Shown here: piece by piece, positions 41,203-48,445 of the stretch | Position numbering within the stretch: position 1 is the stretch's first letter | Layout: each line of letters opens with the position of its first letter | Origin: a virus | Strand: one strand, 5' to 3' | IMG/VR virus record: IMGVR_UViG_3300006101_000015 | Location: 1 to 54,602 of that record | DNA length: 54,602 nucleotides | Translations under genes and position numbers: made by a program | Notes under the pieces: model-generated | Database searches by the model: none | What the model saw: only the letters and a program-made list of their open reading frames with translations | Told to the model about the DNA's origin: nothing

Positions 41203-43710
41203 ATGACCGATAATATATTTAGAATCAAAAATGGTTTACAGGTAAATAATAACCTGATTTTTGCCAACAACGGTCAAGTTGGCATCAACAATACTTCTCC
41301 CGATGCAAATTTAACGATTACTGGTACTGCTAACGTACAGGGCGCATTTGGCGTAACTGGCGTTACATCGCTTGTTGGTAACGTAACTATAGTAGGTAAT
41401 ACATTTACAGTCACATCAGCCAACGTAACTGCTAACATTGTTACTATTGCTAACAGTGGTATTTTAACTGTAGGTAACTCTAGCGTAAATACACAAACTA
41501 ATTCTACTTACTATTATACTGGTAACACATCAATATACGGATTTTCAAATTCATTAACTCATGGTGTAGTCAATACTGTCGGTAACGTAGCTATAACACC
41601 AACATATGTTGCAATTAGTAATGCTACCGTTTCAAACGTATTCATCGCTAACTTATCGGGTATCTATACAACTGGTGTTGTTAATGCTGGTTCTATTCAA
41701 GTTGGTTCGTCTGACGTAATTAATACATCAGGTATCTATACAGTTGGTGGCGTTAATGCTACATCGTTTACAGCCGCTAGTCTTTCGGTAAGTAATGCTG
41801 GCGTTACGATAACTGGTAATACAAGCGTTCCGACAGTAACACTAGCTAACAGCGGTTTAATTACTATCGGTAATAATAGTACAACACAAATTACTGCTGG
41901 TTTTAATATAGCCAATTCTACTGGTAACGTAACAATATCTCCAATATCTCTAGCAGTTCAAAACTCTACTGCTGCGGTAACTTCGCTTACTCTTACGGGT
42001 ATTACTACTGCTAACCTAGCCGTAACGAATGCTGCTACTTTTAGTAATACTATGGCTGTTACTGGTGCTGTAACTTTATCAAATACGTTATCGGTTACTA
42101 ATACGGCTACTTTCGCTAATACTATAGCTGTTACTGGTGCTGTAACTTTATCAAATACGTTATCGGTCACTAATGCTGTTACTTTTTCAAATACTCTATC
42201 AGTAACTGGCGTTATTAATACTACTTCATTTACTGCTGGCACAACTGGCACAGGTACTGGTGGTTTAATAGCTAATACATCAGCTGTTTTTGTTGGTAAT
42301 AATAGTATTAACGCTCAAATTAATACAACTTCTCTTTCTATTGGTGGCAACCCAATCGCCAACTCTACTGGAGCAAACAACGCATTTAATCTTGGCGGAA
42401 CTTCAGCAGCATCTTATCAATTAAATAGTACTCTTAATGCAAACATTGCATCATATTTACCAACATATGCTGGCGTTGTTAATGCTTCTTCGATTAATAC
42501 TGGTGCAACTGGCACAGGTGCTGGTGGTTTAGTAGCTAATACATCAGCCTTGTTTATCGGTAATAATAGCATCAATGTTAATATTAATACGACTGCTCTT
42601 TCTATCGGCGGTAATCCGATTGCTAATAGTACTGGTGCTAATAACGCATTTAACCTTGGCGGAACTGCAGCTGCCTCATACCAATTAAATTCCACGTTAT
42701 CTGCTAACGTAGCGACATTAACATCAAATAACACTAATTTTGTTGGGACAGTTTCGGCTGCTAACGTAGTTTCTAATGCCCAGTTATCATCTAATTTAAC
42801 CAACTACCAAACAACTGCTGGTTTATCTGCTAACGTAGCTACATTAACATCAAACAACGCTACTAATCTTGGCGGAACTGCAGCTGCCTCATACCAATTA
42901 AATTCCACGTTATCTGCTAACGTAGCGACATTAACTTCTAATAATTCTACATATTTTAATGGTCAAGCTGCATCATATTATACTAATGCTACTAATTTAG
43001 CAACTGGTACTGTAGGAACAGCTCGTCTTGCTTCAGGAACTGCTAGTTCGACTACATATTTACGTGGCGATCAAACTTGGGCTACAGTTTCTACAGCAAA
43101 TGGTATTTTAGATTATCAAGCATTTACTTCTTCAGGAACATGGACAAAACCAACAGGTCTAATAGGTGGTGATCTTGTAGTAGGTGTTCTAGTAGGCGGA
43201 GGTGGTGGTGGTGGCGGAACTGGAGGTACTGTTGGTAATGCTGGTGGAGCTTCTGGTGGTTATGCAACTTATTTTTCGGTATTAGCAGATTCATTGCCAG
43301 CTACTTGTACAGTCACTATCGGTGCTGGTGGTGGAGCTGCTGATAACGGTGCCAGAGGAGGAAATACTACTTTTGGAAATACTACTTTTTACGCATCTGC
43401 TTATGGCGGAACTGGAGGTAGTGTTGGTGCTGCTGGATTAAATTGGGACGTTACTGGCACCTCTCTTAATAGCGTCGCACCTCCAATCAATTATGGTGGC
43501 AACGGTGGATCTCCTGGCGGCACATCGGCAATGGGTGGCGGAGGTGGTGGTGGTCCAGGAACTAGCGCTAAAGGTGGAATATCTTTTGGCGGTGGTAATG
43601 GCGGCAATTATGGTCTGTCTGGCGTAGCTCCAGGCGGTGGGGGTGGAGGTGGCGGTAATGGTGCTGCTGGCGGTGCTAAAATTTGGGTTATTAGAAAACA
43701 AGCGTATTAA
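41203..43710 (+). CDS. Tail fibre protein with glycine-rich tip domain
   Basis: I start this 835-aa protein at the ATG at 41203, ten bases after GAGGGAG; an in-frame TTG nine bases earlier is too close to it. The N-terminus (TDNIFRIKNGLQVNNNLIFA then GQVGINNTSPDANLTITGTA) is fibre-like. Shaft modules shared with the first cassette follow: VGNSSVNTQTNSTYYYTGNT, GVYTT-like units, six 12-aa repeats at about 271-340, two repeats with FNLGGT then AASYQLNSTL, and the 42-aa SANVATLT/SAANVVSN unit. The last 200 residues (TSSGTWTKPTG onward) are a glycine-rich domain with several GGGGGG clusters ending GGAKIWVIRKQAY, a likely polyglycine-II receptor-binding tip. Confidence 0.7.
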   Translation: MTDNIFRIKNGLQVNNNLIFANNGQVGINNTSPDANLTITGTANVQGAFGVTGVTSLVGNVTIVGNTFTVTSANVTANIVTIANSGILTVGNSSVNTQTNSTYYYTGNTSIYGFSNSLTHGVVNTVGNVAITPTYVAISNATVSNVFIANLSGIYTTGVVNAGSIQVGSSDVINTSGIYTVGGVNATSFTAASLSVSNAGVTITGNTSVPTVTLANSGLITIGNNSTTQITAGFNIANSTGNVTISPISLAVQNSTAAVTSLTLTGITTANLAVTNAATFSNTMAVTGAVTLSNTLSVTNTATFANTIAVTGAVTLSNTLSVTNAVTFSNTLSVTGVINTTSFTAGTTGTGTGGLIANTSAVFVGNNSINAQINTTSLSIGGNPIANSTGANNAFNLGGTSAASYQLNSTLNANIASYLPTYAGVVNASSINTGATGTGAGGLVANTSALFIGNNSINVNINTTALSIGGNPIANSTGANNAFNLGGTAAASYQLNSTLSANVATLTSNNTNFVGTVSAANVVSNAQLSSNLTNYQTTAGLSANVATLTSNNATNLGGTAAASYQLNSTLSANVATLTSNNSTYFNGQAASYYTNATNLATGTVGTARLASGTASSTTYLRGDQTWATVSTANGILDYQAFTSSGTWTKPTGLIGGDLVVGVLVGGGGGGGGTGGTVGNAGGASGGYATYFSVLADSLPATCTVTIGAGGGAADNGARGGNTTFGNTTFYASAYGGTGGSVGAAGLNWDVTGTSLNSVAPPINYGGNGGSPGGTSAMGGGGGGGPGTSAKGGISFGGGNGGNYGLSGVAPGGGGGGGGNGAAGGAKIWVIRKQAY
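42016..42220 (+). repeat. 36-bp coding repeat, about six units
   Basis: This is the same 12-aa unit (LSVTNTATFANTIAVTGAVT and similar) as the long array in the 898-aa fibre gene. ACTGGTGCTGTAACTTTATC recurs within it. Confidence 0.8.
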
Positions 43711-43722
43711 TACGAGGATAAT

Positions 43723-43983
43723 ATGGCAACTTATGCAATAGTTAATAGCAATACTAATATTGTTGAAAATCATATCGAATGGGATGGTATCACTGAATAT
43801 GAACCGCCCGAGGGAACAATTTTAATTGAAGTAGTCAATCAGATGGTAGATTTTGGTTACACTTGGAATGGAAGTACTTTTATTGCTCCAGAACCTACAC
43901 CTAAACCTCAGCCAACATTAGCAGAATTACAGGCTCAACTAGCTACAATAACAGCACATATACAAGCATTAGCAAATACATAA
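43723..43983 (+). CDS. Possible tail-fibre assembly chaperone (86 aa)
   Basis: Residues 1-55 (ATYAIVNSNTNIVENHIEWD, then PEGTILIEVVNQMVDFGYTW and NGSTFIAPEP) have the order of the short tail-fibre-assembly/XkdW-like proteins: a strand, an N-x-V/I-x-N-x-I-x-W-D-G turn, P-E-G and a W-N-G-x-x-F-x-x-P end. A Pro-rich linker and a C-terminal helix (LAELQAQLATITAHIQALAN) follow. It comes right after a glycine-rich fibre, as assembly or adhesin accessory genes often do. It has an ACGAGGA ribosome binding site. An accessory structural part is an alternative. Confidence 0.5.
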   Translation: MATYAIVNSNTNIVENHIEWDGITEYEPPEGTILIEVVNQMVDFGYTWNGSTFIAPEPTPKPQPTLAELQAQLATITAHIQALANT

Positions 43984-44013
43984 TTTATTTAATACTGTTG
44001 GTAATCGAGTAAC

Positions 44014-44021
44014 TATAAATA
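44014..44021 (+). promoter_or_regulatory. T4-type late promoter
   Basis: A perfect TATAAATA in the 60-base gap lies 22 bases before the gp13 start, with CGAGG as the ribosome binding site. It probably drives the neck-terminase genes. Confidence 0.8.
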
Positions 44022-44043
44022 CAAATAAAACACGAGGTATCCA

Positions 44044-44784
44044 ATGGCAGTTCCACAATCAAGAGCAGATTTTATTGAGTATTGCTTACGTAAACTTGGT
44101 AAACCTGTAATCGAAATTAACGTCGATGATGATCAAGTAAGTGATCGTGTTGATGAAGCAATTCGTTGGTGGTGGGATTATCATTTTGACGGTGCCGATA
44201 AAGTATACTACAAATACAGAGTAACTCAAAACGATATTATCAATCGTTATGTTACAATGCCAGATAACATTATTGGTGCTGTTAATATTTTTCCAATCGG
44301 TCAGGCTCTTAATACTAACAATATGTTTAATATTCGTTATCAGATCGCATTAAACGATTTGTATACGTTGACTTCGGTTTCGATGGTTCCATACTATATG
44401 GCACTGCAGCACGTTCAATTTCTTGAACAGATGCTTGTTGGTCAACAGCCTTTACGTTATAACCGTCATATGAATCAAGTATTCATTGATATGGATTGGA
44501 CAATTGTTAACGTAGGCGATTATCTTATTATCGAAGCATACCAAGTAGTTGATCCAGACGTATACACTCGCGCATGGGGCGACCGTTGGTTAGCTCGTTA
44601 TGCCGAAGCACTGATTAAACAGCAGTGGGGAACTAATATTAAAAAGTATCAAGGAATGCAACTTCCTGGAGGTATGACTTTTAATGGTCAGCAAATATAC
44701 GATGAAGCTACGCAGGAACGTAGAGAATTAGAACAAGAAATGATTACTAATTATACAATTCCTGTTTCTGATATGATCGGCTAA
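44044..44784 (+). CDS. 13: Neck protein gp13
   Basis: This 246-aa protein (T4 gp13 309 aa) carries recognisable gp13 parts: SRADFIEYCLRKLGKPVIEI, DEAIRWWWDYHFDGADKVYY, the PYYMALQHVQFLEQML helix and WTIVNVGDYLIIEAYQVVDP, followed by RYAEALIKQQWGTNIKKYQG. In T4, gp13 and gp14 form the neck that closes the packaged head and receives the tail. The gene is first behind a perfect late promoter and three bases before gp14. I see nothing unusual in it. Confidence 0.85.
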   Translation: MAVPQSRADFIEYCLRKLGKPVIEINVDDDQVSDRVDEAIRWWWDYHFDGADKVYYKYRVTQNDIINRYVTMPDNIIGAVNIFPIGQALNTNNMFNIRYQIALNDLYTLTSVSMVPYYMALQHVQFLEQMLVGQQPLRYNRHMNQVFIDMDWTIVNVGDYLIIEAYQVVDPDVYTRAWGDRWLARYAEALIKQQWGTNIKKYQGMQLPGGMTFNGQQIYDEATQERRELEQEMITNYTIPVSDMIG

Positions 44785-44787
44785 TTT

Positions 44788-45516
44788 ATGTCAGGAAGCA
44801 CCAATTTTTTCTTTAATAATTTTAATAGCTCTCAGGAACAAAATCTTCTTGAAAGTCTCATCATAGAAGCAATTTCTATCTATGGTGAACAGATGTATTT
44901 TATTCCTAGAAATATTAATAATTTTGATCAGCTTTATACAGCTGATGATCAGTCATCTTATACCCAAACATATGCTGTTCCTATCTATATTGAAAACATC
45001 AATGGTTTTACTGGCGACGGTAATTTTATGTCGAAGTTTGGTCTTGAAATTCGTGACCAAGTTACGTTCTCTATTGCTCAACGTGTATTCAGTGAACAAG
45101 TTGGTATATACACTAAATTAATAAGACCACGTGAAGGTGATATTTTATATTTTCCATTAAACAATAAATGTTTTCAAATTAAATTTGTTGATAAGTTCGA
45201 AATGTACTATCAACTTGGAAAACTTTATACTTGGAAAATGACTTGCGAGTTGTTCGAATATTCAGATGAAGTATTCAATACTGGTATACCAGCTATTGAT
45301 TCTATGCAACAAAATCTTAGTACCAATATTCTTGACTATAGCGTTATGGACGAACAAGGAAATTGGCTTACTGATGAAGATGATAACTATCTAGTTATGG
45401 AACAATATAATCTTAATACAATCCTTCCAGGATCTGATAATGAATACCTAGCAACTACTTCTGCTGGATTTATTGATTTTAGTGAAGTTGATCCATTCAG
45501 TGAAGGCACTTATTAA
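44788..45516 (+). CDS. 14: Neck protein gp14
   Basis: This 242-aa protein matches T4 gp14 (256 aa) in size and order. Typical segments are QNLLESLIIEAISIYGEQMY, then FIPRNINNFDQLYTADDQSS, FTGDGNFMSKFGLEIRDQVT and REGDILYFPLNNKCFQIKFV, followed by YQLGKLYTWKMTCELFEYSD. It works with gp13 in the head-neck connector. It is coupled to gp15 by a TAATG overlap. The ribosome binding site is poor, which suits coupling to gp13. Confidence 0.85.
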   Translation: MSGSTNFFFNNFNSSQEQNLLESLIIEAISIYGEQMYFIPRNINNFDQLYTADDQSSYTQTYAVPIYIENINGFTGDGNFMSKFGLEIRDQVTFSIAQRVFSEQVGIYTKLIRPREGDILYFPLNNKCFQIKFVDKFEMYYQLGKLYTWKMTCELFEYSDEVFNTGIPAIDSMQQNLSTNILDYSVMDEQGNWLTDEDDNYLVMEQYNLNTILPGSDNEYLATTSAGFIDFSEVDPFSEGTY

Positions 45517-46364
45517 TGTTTCGTCAAACTTTCTACTTTAGTTTAATAAGAAAATATGTAACTCTTTTCGGTACGTTGTTTGATGACATCGCTATTGAAA
45601 GAACAGATAGTGCTGGTAACGAAACAGCTTTCATTAAAGTTCCAATTACGTATGGGCCAAAAGAAAAGATGTTGGCTCGTATTTTACAAGATCCAACTAT
45701 TCAACGTCAGTCAGCAACTCCAACGATGCCTTTTATGTCATTCGAGATGACTAATATAACATACGATTCTACTAGAAAACTAAATACAGTTAACAAGTAT
45801 GCACATACTAGTAATACAACTACAAGTTCTTTGATTTATCAATACACTCCAGTTCCATATAATATTGGTTTCCGTCTTTATATTATGGTAAAAAATACTG
45901 AAGATGCGACTAAAATTATAGAACAAATTCTTCCATTTTTTACTCCTGACTGGACAACGACAGTTCGTCTTATTCCCGAAATGAATGTCGAGCATGATAT
46001 ACCAGTTGTTCTTGGTACAGTTCAACAGGAAGATACATATACTGGCGACTTTAAAGAAAGACAAGCTCTAACTTGGACTCTCGATTTTACGATGAAATCT
46101 TATCTATATGGTCCAGTAAAATCTGGTGCTATTATTCTTTTTACAAATACAGTTTTTTATTCGCCAGACGCAAACAATTATAATACATCAAATAGTATTT
46201 CTGCAGCTGTTGGATTTACTAATCCAGTATTATACGAAACAATTCAGCCTGGATTAACATCAAACGGTCAGCCTACTTCAAACGCTGCTCAGTCTCTTGC
46301 TGCTAATCTTATTTCCGCAACGAGTGATTTTGGATATATCTCTAATACATTTAACTTATCATGA
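45516..46364 (+). CDS. 15: Tail completion / proximal sheath stabiliser gp15
   Basis: This 282-aa protein (T4 gp15 272 aa) has the expected segments FYFSLIRKYVTLFGTLFDDI, ITYGPKEKMLARILQDPTIQ, then PTMPFMSFEMTNITYDSTRK, QYTPVPYNIGFRLYIMVKNT and IEQILPFFTPDWTTTVRLIP. In T4 it forms the hexameric ring ending the sheath and tube and binds the neck. The start overlaps gp14 (TAATG) and the end overlaps gp16 (ATGA). Confidence 0.88.
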   Translation: MFRQTFYFSLIRKYVTLFGTLFDDIAIERTDSAGNETAFIKVPITYGPKEKMLARILQDPTIQRQSATPTMPFMSFEMTNITYDSTRKLNTVNKYAHTSNTTTSSLIYQYTPVPYNIGFRLYIMVKNTEDATKIIEQILPFFTPDWTTTVRLIPEMNVEHDIPVVLGTVQQEDTYTGDFKERQALTWTLDFTMKSYLYGPVKSGAIILFTNTVFYSPDANNYNTSNSISAAVGFTNPVLYETIQPGLTSNGQPTSNAAQSLAANLISATSDFGYISNTFNLS

Positions 46365-46774
46365 CAAATGCAAACAACGACCCATTAGGAAATGCACTTA
46401 ACATATCGCCGATGCCAAAAAACGATGCTATAAAAGACATCGTTGCTTTAGCACATGATGATAGTGCAAAAACAGATTTCGAATTAGCACGCTCGAATAT
46501 CCATGAAATTATTCAAAGCGGTTCTTTCGCTATAGAAAAACTATCTCAAATTGCCGATCAAAGTCAACATCCAAGAGCATTTGAAGTTCTTGGTGGACTT
46601 ATGAAAACTATGCTTGATGCTAATAAAGATCTTATGGCATTACAGAAACAAATTCGTGAAATTAGTGCAGCCGATATTCCAATGAACGAAGAAGCTAGAA
46701 ACGTAACAAATAATCTTTTCGTTGGTTCTACAGCTGAACTCCAAAAAGCTATCGAGAATATGAAAAATGGCTAA
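46361..46774 (+). CDS. 16: Small terminase subunit gp16
   Basis: This 137-aa protein (T4 gp16 164 aa) is mostly helical: NIHEIIQSGSFAIEKLSQIA at about 46-65 and RAFEVLGGLMKTMLDANKDL then MALQKQIREI at about 72-101, a coiled-coil oligomerisation core, ending NVTNNLFVGSTAELQKAIEN. Small terminases form a ring that regulates gp17 ATPase and DNA cleavage. Position directly before gp17, with an 8-base overlap (ATGGCTAA), supports the call. Confidence 0.85.
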   Translation: MTNANNDPLGNALNISPMPKNDAIKDIVALAHDDSAKTDFELARSNIHEIIQSGSFAIEKLSQIADQSQHPRAFEVLGGLMKTMLDANKDLMALQKQIREISAADIPMNEEARNVTNNLFVGSTAELQKAIENMKNG

Positions 46775-48401
46775 TGCAGTAAAAGGTTATAACGGTAATT
46801 CTCTTATTAAGAGATCTAATCAAGCCATAGAGTTTGATCAAACGATGGTCGAAGAGTATATAAAATGCTCTAAAGATCCAGTATACTTTACCGAAACATA
46901 TATGAAAATTATTAATATCGATAAAGGTCTTGTTAATTTTACATTATATGATTATCAAAAAGAAATGCTTAAATCCATGGCAGATAATCGTTTTACGATT
47001 ATTGCTACAGCTCGTCAGGCAGGTAAATCTACAACAACTTGTGCATTTATTCTTTGGTATATTTTATTCCAAGCCGATAAAACTGTTGCTCTTCTTGCCA
47101 ATAAAGGCGACACTGCTAGAGAAATTCTTGGTCGTGTTCAACTTGCGTATGAGCATCTTCCTAAATGGCTCCAGCAAGGTGTTGTTGAATGGAACAAAGG
47201 TTCATTCGTATTAGAAAATAATTCTCGTGTTATAGCTTCTGCTACTTCAACCGATTCTATTCGTGGTTATTCGATCAATCTTCTATTCATCGACGAAGCA
47301 GCATTTATCGAAAACTGGGATGAATTTTTTACATCGGTTTATCCTACAATTTCATCTGGTCTTGAATCTAAAATTGTTCTTGTTTCAACACCAAACGGTT
47401 TAAATCATTTTTATTCTATTTGGCATAATGCTAGTGAAAATAAAAATGGTTATCATCCAATCAGGGTAGGTTACGAAAGAGTTCCTGGACGTGATGAAAA
47501 ATGGAGACTTGATACTTTAGCAGCAATGAACTTTGATACCGAGAAGTTTGACCAAGAATATAACGTCGAATTTATGGGTAGCTCTGGTACTCTTATTGCA
47601 GGTTGGAAGTTAAAACAACTTGTTGCTCAAACTCCAATACACAAAGATAATGGTCTTTTCCTCTATGCTCCGCCAGTACAAAATAATGCTTATGTTATAA
47701 TTGCTGACGTTTCAAGAGGTAAAGGATTAGATTATTCGGCATTTAGCGTTATTAATGTTACGACGATGCCATACGTTCAAGTTTGTGTTTTTCGTAGTAA
47801 TATATTAACGCCAGCTGACTATGCTGATGTCGTTCATCAAATTGCTAAACGATACAATAATGCATCCGTTCTTGTAGAAATTAATGATATCGGCGAACAA
47901 GTTTCACATACACTTCATGGCGAGTTTGAATACGAAAACGTATTATTTACAGAGCATGCTGGCAGAAGTGGTAAACGTATTACTTCTGGATTCGGCGCAA
48001 ATGTTGATAAAGGTATTCGTACGACTAAAACTGTTAAATCAGTTGGTTGTTCCATAGTTAAACTTTTAATTGAACAAAACCAACTTATTATTAATGATTT
48101 TAATACAATTAGTGAGCTTTCAACTTTTTCGAAAAAAGGTCAAAGCTACGAAGCCGAGCCTGGAAATCATGACGATTTAGTAATGGGTCTTGTACTTTTT
48201 GGGTGGTTATCTGACCAACAATATTTCAAAGAATATACTAACATAAATACACTTATGAAGTTAAGAGAGAAAACTGAAGAGGACATTGAAAATGACCTTC
48301 TGCCTTTTGGTTTCGTAGATTTTGGAGATGATTTTGAAAGTATAGTTGAACCCGTTTCAGCCAAAAACTGGATGACGGAGCTTGAAAACCAAAATTTATA
48401 A
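46767..48401 (+). CDS. 17: Large terminase subunit gp17
   Basis: This 544-aa packaging ATPase/nuclease is shorter than T4 gp17 (610 aa). Q motif DYQKEM at 62-67. Walker A is ARQAGKST at 82-89, the variant R-Q-x-G-K-S/T form of T4-like terminases. Walker B is LLFIDEA at 172-178 with catalytic E177. The coupling motif is LVSTPNG at 205-211. The RNase H-like nuclease has D314 (IIADVSRG), E371 (VLVEINDIG) and D469/D470 (HDDLVMG). The motor docks on the portal gp20 encoded downstream. No intein or intron is present. The stop codon lies inside the late promoter of gp18. Confidence 0.95.
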   Translation: MANAVKGYNGNSLIKRSNQAIEFDQTMVEEYIKCSKDPVYFTETYMKIINIDKGLVNFTLYDYQKEMLKSMADNRFTIIATARQAGKSTTTCAFILWYILFQADKTVALLANKGDTAREILGRVQLAYEHLPKWLQQGVVEWNKGSFVLENNSRVIASATSTDSIRGYSINLLFIDEAAFIENWDEFFTSVYPTISSGLESKIVLVSTPNGLNHFYSIWHNASENKNGYHPIRVGYERVPGRDEKWRLDTLAAMNFDTEKFDQEYNVEFMGSSGTLIAGWKLKQLVAQTPIHKDNGLFLYAPPVQNNAYVIIADVSRGKGLDYSAFSVINVTTMPYVQVCVFRSNILTPADYADVVHQIAKRYNNASVLVEINDIGEQVSHTLHGEFEYENVLFTEHAGRSGKRITSGFGANVDKGIRTTKTVKSVGCSIVKLLIEQNQLIINDFNTISELSTFSKKGQSYEAEPGNHDDLVMGLVLFGWLSDQQYFKEYTNINTLMKLREKTEEDIENDLLPFGFVDFGDDFESIVEPVSAKNWMTELENQNL

Positions 48402-48404
48402 ATA
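48397..48404 (+). promoter_or_regulatory. T4-type late promoter
   Basis: A perfect TATAAATA contains the gp17 stop codon. It lies 41 bases before gp18, whose ribosome binding site AAGGAG is the strongest in the window, consistent with high expression of sheath protein. Confidence 0.8.
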
Positions 48405-48445
48405 ATAAAGAAAATTAAAATTATCTTCCAAAGAAGGAGAATAAA

